This document shows, one piece after another, positions 54,741 to 64,000 of a stretch of DNA of 64,000 nt (position 1 is its first letter; every line of letters begins with the position of its first letter). The notes under the pieces were generated by a model, which saw only the letters and a list, made by a program, of their open reading frames with translations, searched no databases and was not told the origin of the DNA. Both the position numbers and the translations under genes were made by a program. Origin of the DNA: Paramarasmius palmivorus (taxonomy: Eukaryota; Basidiomycota; Agaricomycetes; Agaricales; Marasmiaceae); contig JAYKXP010000048.1 in the NCBI GenBank assembly GCA_037176845.1, forward strand, positions 248,001 to 312,000, read 5' to 3'.

Positions 54741-56256
54741 TCATGCCTCTCCATTCTTCGATGCGGCTTGAAGTACCTCAAGATCGTACTGCGAGTCTGG
54801 ACACTGTGGTTTTTGAGGATCCACGTCCGTCTGTCCATGACCACGGGGGGCATCACTATAACTTTTAGGAACAGTGAAGCGCATTGCTGAAGCTATGTCG
54901 GGGAGGCTTGCCACAGCGGGCTTTGAGGTTCTTTTCTTTGCACGCACGATAACGAGTGTCGGTGCAATACCCTGAGCAATAAAGCATTATGATGGGTTAA
55001 GGTGAACATCTTCAAGTTGGACTACGCACTTCGACTAGTACAACGAGTGGGAGGAGATCAATCGGAGTTCCTGCGATAGAAGGGCTACTGAACGCGACGC
55101 CCATGTGTATGAATATTGTTATCGGTAAAAGAAGGCCTGATTCAAGACTGGAGGACCCGGTACGGGAATTAGAGAGAATACCATGTAGAATGGCAAGACC
55201 TCACATTATTCTGACGATGCGCATGATGGGATTTGACCAGTGAAGGGGACGGCCCTTCAACACCTGAGTCTCCCGTGTCAACCACCATATTCTTCCTGCT
55301 GCGTAGAGGTTGTCCTACGTATTAATTCTCGTACGTGAAGCTACATTTGTTCCCAAGGCTTACCCGAAAGAAGAGTCAAGATTATATTGACTACTGCAAA
55401 CATCATCTCGCCTGCCATACCAACCTTCATATCAGCACCTCCATAAGTAGAGCTTTGGCCCATGAGTTGCAGGACGGCACCAGCTAAATTGACACCTGTT
55501 TACTCATATAAGGAGTCAGTCGGTATGACGGAGCAAGGGCGTTATTTACCGATGGTCATAGTCGTCGCTATAATCAATGGCACAGCAACCCACTTCCTAT
55601 ATCCCCACATTACATAGCAACGATGGATCTGCAATGACTCTGTGAGTTATGAGAGATGAGAGTCCACAAAACTACTGACAAGCATAGTGTCAGCAGCAGC
55701 ACTGCGATTGGTATAATTACTACAAGTATTGCGAAGACTTTAATGAGACTCACCTTCCAATGATAGGCAACAGGTTCTCAAATGCACTAGTCAGATGCGC
55801 GAGTTAGTAACTGTATTCGGAGTTGGAAGATGACTGTTACTCACTACAGAACGAACCGCTGTCCTTCACTAAATGTCGGTTCTAGGTTTTCCTGTCCTCC
55901 AATCACAGGAATGAAATTGATCATGTCCCATACGGTATGGATTGTTGTCATGATCACCATGAACGTAGAGTTCATGAAGAGTATCACTATCAGAGCGAGG
56001 TAGAGCTTTTGGTTTTCGGTCCGGCGAGGTGTGAGCGTGTACATGCATTGACCGAATAGATAGACGTAGAAGCCTGAACGGAGAGAATTAATAGACATCT
56101 ACAAGGTTTAGAAGAAATAGAAACACACCGTAGACAAAGAACATGACCTGCAGAGACAATGTGTTCACAAAGCTGGCGACATTGATATTTGACCGGCGGA
56201 CGTACCGAAAGAGTCGAAACAGGGAACACTATGAGATATACCACGGTATCATCCAT
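54741..56256 (-). CDS. Multi-pass agaric membrane protein, copy 2
   Basis: Paralogue of 50118-51666. Start MDDTVVYLIVFPVSTLS, then VMFFVYG/FYVYLFGQCMYTLTPRR, LIVILFMNSTFMVIMTTIHT, GRIWWLTRETQVLKGR and GIAPTLVIVRAKKRTS, ending LQAASKNGEA at 54741. The intron after VYG falls at the same codon as in copy 1, and the order of helices is the same. The first exon differs in length: copy 1 has 26 residues before VM, this one 17. Function unknown. It stands divergent to the gene at 57019 and convergent with F-box/NTase copy 1. Confidence 0.75.
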
Positions 56257-57018
56257 ATCCTTACAGTGAAAGCGAATGCAGTATGTAGACGGGAATCTAT
56301 TATGAACGGATTTGTCTTGGGACACTTATAAATGTTCACGAAGACGCTCGCACCCCTCATAAGTTGAGATTGCCAGTGCATCGTGCTTCAGTGGTCACTT
56401 TCTCCTAGAGAGACAGATATATAACACTATAATGATAGATCAAAGATGAGAAGATGGTTCTCAATAGAAACCGGAAGACGGCACGTCTTATCAAAGACTG
56501 CCTTTTCCGCTGAGCAGCAAGTTGGACCTGGAGGCCTCTTGCTGTCGAAAAACGATGATCAGGACTCGTACCTATCAGCGAGCTTGATCCTTGTCAGCCA
56601 CTTGTAGCCCAATGATCAATTCAGTACTCACAGTTGCTGGCAATCTGACAGTTGATGCTAATTTGCAGTGTCCAGTATGCTGATTACGCTGATGAATGAA
56701 AGTTCCTGCCAAGCTATGGGGCTATGATAATTTGCCAAATCCACACTTCTGAGAGCAGCTATGACGGTGGAAAGGTAAGGTGGGAAGGTAAGGTGGGCGT
56801 GCAGTCAGAGAGGAGCTGCATCATGATTTCGGTCACTAGTCAGGGAGGAAGCAAGCCGCGTTTCTTCAGTTTTCGGCGCCTAAGCATACCGACAACATCA
56901 CGTGCAGGAAAGACAAACCGCGATTTCAAACTTGGCATGATACCACCACGACGCACACAGCTTTACGGGGCTTGAAGTTGGACGATTCGGTCCACCCGTT
57001 TTGCTACTGATTGAAAAC
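56257..57018. other. Intergenic, upstream region of the amplified unit
   Basis: No gene. The right part (56780-57018) repeats 52200-52442. It includes a CACGTG at about 56905. Confidence 0.5.
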
Positions 57019-57978
57019 ATGCAAGAGTCACTCCCTTTCCCGACTTCGGACTTGGATCGCCAAAAAGTACGTATCACTGCCTTCGAGGTACTCGTCTACG
57101 TATCTATACGGACAAGGTGCACCGTCTTGATACATTCCCTTGCTTTGCTCGTACTCCTGTATATTTCCATCTTCTTGTCATGGGATAGCGTTCTAATGTC
57201 TTGTCACAGTGCTATCTTTCACCCCGGGACTTTTCTTCGCCGTTGCAAAGTGTTTTTATATGTGTGCTATCTGCTTGGAGAGACCGGGTATATCTACATT
57301 CTTCAAGAACTGCTAGATCCACTACATGCCGCGCAAGATACCGGAATTGTCTACTTCTTCCCGATAGATAAAGCTCGTGAAGGCGATGCAATAACAGAGA
57401 GAGGCCCCACGCCGGACTCTAGGAGAATGGATTGGAGGCGCTACTATTACAAAGAAGCAGAAGACAGAGAAGCAGAAGACGGCCAGGCAGAAGACGGCCA
57501 GGCAGAAGACGGCCAGGCAGAAGACAGCCAAGTAGAAGACAGTGAAGGAGAAGACAGTGAAGAAGAAGAGGACGAAGACATAAGAACGAAGATTTACTCG
57601 GCGACGGGTCTCCCTGTGAGGTTGGGTGATTGGAGGCACTATTACAGCGGCCTGACGTTGCAACGTCCCGGGAATGCCTTCGTGACGATTGGCAGACGTA
57701 CTGGTATGCGAACTTCTATCTCATTCCCAGGGCTCGTGCTTAGCTGTCCTCAGAACTGCTGATCTATATTATCCTTGAAAGCCACAAAGCGCGAGAGCAA
57801 TGCTCCGACCCTGATTGTGAGTACGACCACCTTATCCTCATCGTGTATTTCATCTCCGCGTTCTTCAGGCGACCGGTTACATCGAGATTTTTCACATCTT
57901 CATCCCGCGGTGGAGCGTGCACTTCCTGACATTCAAATCATTATCCACTATTTCCTGATTCTCCGCGCTACCTTTTGA
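57019..57978 (+). CDS. Unknown protein with AEDGQ tandem repeats
   Basis: Starts MQESLPFPTSDLDRQK. A hydrophobic stretch (LIHSLALLVLLYISIFLSW) could be a membrane helix, or could belong to an unrecognised intron, since a good donor (AAAA/gtacgt) sits after DRQK. Then YFFPIDKAREGDAITERG and MDWRRYYYKE, a run of five-residue repeats (A/V-E-D-G/S-Q), a Glu/Asp run and DWRHYYSGLTLQRPGNAF. A final exon joins at ACTG/gtatgc ... TTGAAAG. DWRxYY appears on both sides of the repeat, so an ancestral module may have been duplicated. No family recognised. The second unit copy at 52443 is truncated. Confidence 0.45.
57451..57580 (+). repeat. 15-bp coding minisatellite
   Basis: Units of the type GGCCAGGCAGAAGAC, three exact in a row (57481-57525), flanked by degenerate units. 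They encode an acidic AEDGQ repeat and grade into a Glu/Asp run. Confidence 0.85.
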
Positions 57979-58132
57979 GTTGAATTATGCTATTGCTGTA
58001 GCTATGTACGATTAATACGGGTGTGAGGATGGCGAATGGAGATTCATGCTCGAGAAGCTTGAGTCTACCTGTAAGTTTAGGTCGCCTCTTCAAGATCTGG
58101 TTAAAAAAAGCTGTTTTCCGCTTCGACGACAT

Positions 58133-58138
58133 CACGTG
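58133..58138 (+). promoter_or_regulatory. CACGTG E-box before F-box/NTase copy 2
   Basis: In the context CGACGACATCACGTGTTA, 95 bases before the ATG. Confidence 0.5.
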
Positions 58139-58227
58139 TTAGGAATGGCGCGACCTGTCACACAAGGCTGACACCTTTACGTTTTTAAACCGTTTTACCA
58201 CCACTACGTCCACAAGGCTTCCTGTCC

Positions 58228-59972
58228 ATGAATCTGTGAGTTACTTGTCCATTCAATACTGCTGTGCTCATACCCATAACAGACCTCCAACAACTCACGA
58301 CTTCATCTTCTGCGATCTCTCCGCTAAAGACCTTCTCAACTACTCCAAAGTCAACAGAGCAGCAAGGAACGCCGTTAAAGCCTTCTATAAACGTGCCCTT
58401 CGCGTCGAGAACGTCCTATCTCGGTATTTCGACGATGATGAGCTTCGTCGGTTCCGGATACTCCAGTATACAACTGGTTGCCTCGTGTCAGGTTCCACGG
58501 CTCTAAGCTTCTTCGAAAGGCAAACCTTCCCAGAATCCGATCTCGACCTCTATGTCGATTATCGATTTGCGATCTTCATTTCTGATTTCCTTCTGAGCTC
58601 AGGATATGTCTTTGAACCTTTCAGAACAGAACGGAAGCGCCAAGCGAAGAATATCGCCAGTGCGCTCGAAGCCATGGATCGTAGAATCGTTCACGAGGAA
58701 CAGGAAAACGAGGCCATTGAAGGTTTTGGAGAGTACATTACGTCAGGGATAATGGACGTCTTTTCGTTTGTTCGGGATGGGAAGAAGGTTCAGATTATAG
58801 CGACAGGCGGCCCCCGTAATCCAAGCCCTCTGGATGTGATATTCATGTTTCATTCGAGTAGGTCGTTGTTGCTGTTTCTTGATACGAAGTTTACTGATAC
58901 ACCTTCTCGTGGCAAGCTGTCGTTATGAACATCATTGCCTATTCACATGCCATTTCCTTCTTCCCAAAAGCCACCTTTATCGATCACGTCTCCGTTGTCA
59001 ACGAGACTAGATCCTATCGTGCCGACCAAGATCCTCCAAGAGCTAAATACGCCGAACGAGGCTGGAAGATAAGAAAGGATATCGACGCAATCTCGTTTTT
59101 GGATAGGAACACTGTATTCGGTATATCCGACCGCTATGTCGGCGATCGCAAGTGTTGGACTGTCCCATTACCACCTGTGACGGACTTCTCACCTTGGAGT
59201 TGGGGACTTGGCCAGGATTGGATGTTGTTATCGAATTCGTGGAATGTGCAACAGGATAGATCTGGTCTTGAGATCCGGGCTTGCCGTTTCTCTAAGCCTA
59301 CGTTGTCCCATTCGTATGCATTGGGTTATTGGATTTGGAATGCTGTACGCAAGGAACCTATGTTCCAGTGGGATGACGAGGATGACGATGAAGGTGAAGG
59401 TGACGGCGAAGGTGAAGATGAAGACGCCGAGTTGTTGCAAGGGAAGGAAATCCAGCTGTATGTCTCGCCTTTTCATGTGTTTTTCTCTTATTGATTGGTT
59501 CTACTACCAGGATCGACGACCAGTTTTGTGATTTTATCAAGACTATCTCTGCGCAGCCAAGACCAAAAGAGGATCAACGTGACGCTTTTGTCAGGAATAC
59601 CCTTCTACAAGCTTTCAAAACTGCACGGGAAAAGTACCCAGACGTTGATCTGGAAGATCACCCTACTGCATCTGCGGCTCTTCGCCTTTTTGAATGGCTT
59701 AAAAGGCTGGTACGGAAGCTTCCCGAACTTCCCAAGGTAGGTTCCTTTTTACTGCTGGTAGAGTCTAGACCTAAGCTGACGACATGATTTTCGTGTAGCT
59801 CACCTTCCGCTTCGCTCAGGATCGTTATGGGCTTGTGTGGACAAACGTTGACATTGAGATTCCGTCTAGATGCATCTCGGAAGTCACCCTCTTCATCGAG
59901 GGATTCTATGATGTGAAGATAATGAAGCGCGATTGGAGAATTAACGTAGAACTCGTCCGTCTGGCGGAGTAG
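58228..59972 (+). CDS. F-box-like / nucleotidyltransferase-fold protein, copy 2
   Basis: Near-identical to copy 1 at 52860. The first exon is again eight bases (ATGAATCT), then PPTTHDFIFCDLSAKDLLNY. The nucleotidyltransferase-like pattern SGSTALSFFERQTFPESDLD is unchanged, and FSFVRDGKKVQIIATGG and the second region (YAERGWKIRKDIDAISFLD) are kept. The acidic run is DDEDDDEGEGDGEGEDEDAE. The 3' end differs more from copy 1 (FIEGFYDVKIMKRDW against FSIYGEGSDEVKAMK). The stop is at 59970-59972. No frame damage is seen, so both copies look functional. Expression is probably driven from the upstream E-box region shared with the other copies. Confidence 0.72.
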
Positions 59973-60095
59973 CGTTACCGAACGGAAGTATGTCTAGAGT
60001 ATATAATTCACGCTATTAGTCTCAAATCGTTATCTAACCAACGCCGATAAGGTGCCTGCCACTGAGCTTGCAATGAATTTTCGCTTCGACCACAT

Positions 60096-60101
60096 CACGT
60101 G
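60096..60101 (+). promoter_or_regulatory. CACGTG E-box before F-box/NTase copy 3
   Basis: In the context CGACCACATCACGTGTTA, 85 bases before the ATG. Confidence 0.5.
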
Positions 60102-60180
60102 TTAAGAAAGGGACCCTGGCCCAATTGCAAGAACCAAGCTTGTCTTTGTACCACCACAACGTCCACAAGGCTTCCGTTTC

Positions 60181-61878
60181 ATGAATCTGTAAGTCACTTG
60201 TCTATTCAATGCCACTGCTCTCATAGCCATAACAGACCTCCAACGACCCACGACTTCATCTTCCGCGACCTATCCGCCAAAGACCTCCTCAACTACTCCA
60301 AAGTCAACAAAGCAGCCCGAACCGCCGTCAAAGCCTTTTACAGACGCGCTTTCCGCGTCGAAAACGTTCTTTCTCGTTATTTCGACGACGACGAACTTCG
60401 TCGGTTCCGAATTCTCCAATTCACCACCGGATGTCTTATATCAGGTTCAACCGCTCTCAGTTTCTTTGAAAGACAAGTTTACCCCGAATCGGACCTGGAC
60501 CTCTACGTGGACTTTCGTTATGCGATTTTTATATCGGATTTTCTTATGAGTGTGGGATATGTGTTTGAGCCTTTTGAAACGGAGAGGAAACAGCAAGCGA
60601 AGGATATTACTAGTGCGCTTGAAGCTATGGATCATAGGCTCGACCGTGGTGGTGATGAAAACGAGGCTCTTGAAGGTTTTGGGGAATACATCACCTCAGG
60701 GATCCTAGATGTCTTTTCCTTTGTTCGGGATGGGAAGAAAATCCAGATTATTGCCACTGGACATGACCCAAGTCCTATGGACGTCATCCTCACTTTTCAT
60801 TCTAGTAAGCCCTTCTTATGCTTTCTTCACAAAGTAACCTTGGCTAACACAGCCTCCAGCCGTTGTAATGAACATCATCTCCTACTCCCACGCAATCTCC
60901 TTCTTCCCCAAAGCCACCTTCATCGACCACATCTCCATCGTCAACCACACCACCTCTCACCGCGCCCAACACATCGCCGCACGCGCCAAATACGCTTCTC
61001 GAGGCTGGTTAATCAGGGAAGACCTCGACCCTGTAACAGTTCTAGACAAAAACTCCGAGTTTGGGATCGGGGATAGGTACATCGGGGACCGACATTGTTG
61101 GACGGTAGCTATACCCCCGATAACGGATTTCGCTGCGTGGAGTTGGGGGTTAGGTCAAGATTGGATGTTGTTATCCAATTCGTGGAATGTACGCCATGAA
61201 GGATGTGTTGAAATTGGTTCGAAGCCGTTTTTTATACCGCCTTTGACGCAGTCGTATGCGTTTTGTGATTGGGTGTTGGAGGAGGTGAAGAAGGAGGAGG
61301 CGTTCAAGTGGGAGGAGAGTGATAATGAGGAGATGGTTGGTGGGAAGAAGCTCCGGCTGTAGGTCTAATCTCTCTCTTTTTTTCTTGTCGTTATGATGCT
61401 GACCAACTCGTCCACAGAGTCGACGACAGACTATCCGATTTCATCGAAGATCTCCTCGAGAAACCTCGACCGGAGGAAAATCCCCTAGACGCGTTTATCA
61501 GGAACGCTCTCCTGGAAGCATTCAAAGACCAAAAACGCAAATACTCGCATCTCGATTTCAAGAAGCAAGTTTCAGCTTCACAGGCTCTTCGTTTATCAAA
61601 GATACTCGGATTCCTAGCTATGGGGCTTTCGGAGTTGCCAACGGTACGTTCTCGCTCCTTTCCTCTCAACCACAACCAACCACTGACGGCTCCTACAGCT
61701 CACCTTCCGCTTCGCACAAAACCCTTCAGGCTGGGTATGGACCAACGTGGATTTCCAGTTACCCCCTGGATACAGAATAACGGACCTAGATGTAGAAGTT
61801 GTAGAAGCTGCGGTGGCGTTGAAGCAAGGCTGGAGGATTAATGTTGATATTATGCCTAGTCCTTATTGGTCTGGCTAG
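60181..61878 (+). CDS. F-box-like / nucleotidyltransferase-fold protein, copy 3
   Basis: More diverged third copy. An eight-base first exon, then PPTTHDFIFRDLSAKDLLNY and VNKAARTAVKAFYRRAFRVE. The motif reads SGSTALSFFERQVYPESDLD then LYVDFRYA. FSFVRDGKKIQIIATGHDPS and the block VVMNIISYSHAISFFPKATF follow, then WSWGLGQDWMLLSNSWNVRH. The acidic run is short here (EEESDNEEMVGGKK). Later exons give RVDDRLSDFIEDLLEKPRPE and LTFRFAQNPSGWVWTNVDFQ, ending MPSPYWSG at 61876-61878. It has no adjoining membrane gene, so it is either the oldest copy or one that lost its partner. Same intron positions as copies 1 and 2. Confidence 0.72.
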
Positions 61879-62250
61879 CACGCAAGAGTTTATCTTTTTA
61901 TCTGGGATTTCTGCGTCGTTTAATCTACTCCTTACGCTTACTACCCTAGAGTTACTTCGCATAATTATCATATTGCATTACCGGATCGTCTATCGAAGAG
62001 ATTACATACGAGACAGAAAGAGGAAACGAAGAGACGTAGAGGGAGAGGGAGAGAGAAGCCCATAAATACGTGCAACGTAATAGGACAATGCAGACAGTAC
62101 AAGAAAAACGAGAAACAGAAAAGACAGGAAGTAAAGGAAAGGAGCGTTCAATTTTTTTTGATACAACACATATCACAATCATGCTGCAAGGAAGCCAAAT
62201 CACAAGAAAGAAATCACAAAGAAACATGCACAGGAAATAAACGTCCGGGA
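61879..62250. other. Spacer between convergent genes
   Basis: Holds the 3' ends of the F-box/NTase copy 3 (+) and the last gene (-). An A/G-rich stretch (AGAGACGTAGAGGGAGAGGGAGAG-like) lies at 62020-62060. No gene is seen. Confidence 0.45.
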
Positions 62251-64000
62251 TCAACTATCCCCAGCCCGAGGCCACATATCAACAACCGTCCGTCTTCGTT
62301 CTCTTTTACCGCTTCCACCTACACCTACCGTCCCAGAACCGGAACCATCCAACGACATCCTCACCCTTCCACGATCCCTATCCCGTTCCCTAATCGGCTC
62401 TCGCTCAGTCTCACTCCCCGATATAGTCCTTTTCATCACCCCACCACCTCTGCCTACCACGCCATTCGTACTCTGACTTACCCCCGACCCTGCTAGACCG
62501 TTATGATACCCAAACTCCTCCCACCGCTCTTTTTCCTTCTCGGAAGAATTAGATATCGACCGTTCCCTCATCTCCCTCAACGCACTCACACCAGACGAAC
62601 TACTCCTCGAAAACGTTGTTGCACTACCTGGTTCGTCGGTTATGGCTGTTGTGGGGAGTGCTGCGCGGAGAGTGGTTGTTGTGGCTGTTCGGCGGCGGGA
62701 GAGCGTGGTGTTGGTGTTTGCGGGGGTGTCGCGGTCTCGTGCGGGTGTGTAGGTAGTCTCTCGTTCGCGCGCTGGGGTAAAAGTAGTCTCTCGTTCGCGC
62801 GCTGGGGTAAAAGTAGTCTCTCGTTCGCGCGCTGGGGTAAAGGTGCTCTCTCGCTCTCGAAGGGTATCTCGTCCATTAACCCGCACTCTACTCGCAGGCG
62901 TCGGACTAGGCTCATACGCCGAAGCTTGTACAGTCTCTTGAGAATCAAATGTTGACATTCCGCCTATTTGGAGACGGCGTGTCGTGCCCTGTTGTTTTCG
63001 TTAGCATCACCCCAAAAAGAAAAAGGAGGGGAAGAAACGTACAGTATCCTGCCTCCTCAGCGCCGAATTCGAATTCGATCCCTACAAAAACATCAACAAA
63101 AAACACACAAAAAAACAAAAAAAAAAACTGGGTGCTTACTGTATCCTTCTCAGCCAACGCCATCGACGTCCCAGGTCGACTTCTCGCTCCTGCTCCTTCC
63201 CTGTCCCTATCTCTAGACCCAACACTCTCCGGACTCCTCACAATCCCTTCTCTCCCCTCTCTTTCAAACTCCCTCAAAACCCTGGGCAACCCCAACATCA
63301 TCTCCGTCAGACCCCTAACCAGTTCATCCGACACTCTCAGTGCTTCGCGATATTCACCTCCTAGACGGCGGTATATTTCCGCTTCAGAGCCAGAACCACC
63401 TTCAAGGGTTCGTTAAGAAAGAGAGAGAGAGAAAGAGAGAAAAGAGAAGACGAACCTGAACCAGTAGCTTCACGTACTTCACACTCAACCTGTCCCTCCA
63501 ACATCCTCCCCGTACCTGTTCTCATCATCCCATTCAGCCTTTCCACCAACATAACCACATTCTTGCCTGCTCTCCTCACTTCCCCGCTGCCCCCGGAGCC
63601 AGATAAGCGAGAAAGCGACTGATCAAACATCTCATACGCAGTTTGCATCAACTTCGTATGTTCCCTTTCTCTCTCTCTTTCTCCAGTCGAATGCGAGGTA
63701 GTAGGTTGCGATGCCGACTTTGTATGCCCCCCACCACCTCCAACACCTCCAACACCAACACCAGAGAAAGAAAGCGGCGTATACCGCCTCGTCGTAGTCC
63801 CAAACGGGCTTATCATCCCATCTTGCTCTCTTCCTACTCCTGTGCGGGACGGCGCCCTTTCCTCGCGTTCAGGGAAGTACGTGCTCTTGTACGCTCTCAA
63901 CCCCTGCCCCGTGCCCTCGTCGCGTTCAGGAAAATGCGTCGTCGATTTATACTGTCTCAACCCCGGACTTGCTCTTCCCCCACCTCCATCGTCCCTATCG
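62251..64000 (-). CDS. Large low-complexity Arg/Ser/Glu-rich protein, 3' part
   Basis: The 5' end lies beyond the window: the frame is open to base 64000. Reading inward: a two-unit repeat (GLRQYKSTTHFPERDE and GLRAYKSTYFPEREE), a Gly-rich linker, then a helical region LMQTAYEMFDQSLSRL, NVVMLVERLNGMMRTGTG, EYREALRVSDELVRGLTEMM and LGLPRVLREFE. Three introns (near 63415-63462, 63079-63135 and 62992-63039) lead to a repeat-rich tail with RERETTFTPA units and the end VVDMWPRAGDS. The helical middle may be the only folded part. I recognise no family; the charge pattern fits a scaffold or regulator, but no function is assigned. Confidence 0.6.
62753..62842 (-). repeat. 30-bp coding minisatellite
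   Basis: Three near-perfect 30-base units, with a fourth degenerate unit on each side, encode RERETTFTPA on the minus strand. The near-identity of the units suggests recent slippage or unequal exchange. Confidence 0.85.

Noticed and set aside
62503..62955. Cys/Ser/Gly-rich plus-strand frame at 62503-62955
   Set aside because: Antisense of the RERETTFTPA repeat gene; composition results from the repeat and codon bias.
1..64000. CRISPR arrays, rRNA, tRNA, viral or integrated organelle DNA
   Set aside because: No spaced repeats, recognisable RNA folds or matching proteins were noticed by eye; tRNA detection by eye is weak, so absence is not proven.

Overview
This is a stretch of nuclear DNA from a mushroom-forming basidiomycete (Agaricomycetes). 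Genes sit on both strands and are cut by many GT-AG introns of about 45-70 bases. The gene content fits a litter- or wood-decaying agaric: a class II heme peroxidase, a GPI-type GH16 glucanase, short NACHT proteins with an N-terminal GGxFxNVAGNV motif, a kinase-like family and a serpentine membrane family, the last three of which I know from mushroom genomes. I cannot name the species. No database was searched; family names come from motifs read in reconstructed exon joins.

Layout. 1.4-14.7 kb: a cluster of small fast-evolving genes. Three have a VYERY...W..RI head (1.46, 9.16, 13.22 kb) and three have a basic MPRxRLY head (5.2, 6.4, 7.7 kb). Two of the VYERY genes and one MPR gene share a coiled-coil tail built from tiny exons of 9, 54, 30 and 48 nt, all with phase-1 borders. 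A secreted PLC-like phosphodiesterase (2.7-4.3 kb) and an F-box protein (10.7-12.2 kb) lie among them.

14.9-36.0 kb: a three-gene cassette (HNH-like nuclease on -, then an unknown protein and an acidic protein on +) is present twice as direct repeats at 14.9-19.6 and 31.3-36.0 kb. The repeats bracket two tandem NACHT NTPases, a GFA-domain protein and a kinase-like protein. The NACHT proteins and the kinase-like protein share a related N-terminal motif, which suggests a signalling or allorecognition-type locus (inference).

36.8-49.5 kb: more ordinary content. There is a class II peroxidase that lacks the catalytic Trp and a complete Mn site, a second F-box paralogue, two small proteins, a GH16 glucanase and tRNA-dihydrouridine synthase 3.

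50.1-61.9 kb: a tandemly amplified block. A seven-helix membrane gene (-) and an F-box/nucleotidyltransferase-like gene (+) are duplicated as a unit, and a third copy of the latter follows. 62.3-64.0 kb holds the 3' part of a large low-complexity gene that runs off the window. I saw no rRNA, tRNA, CRISPR or intact transposon.
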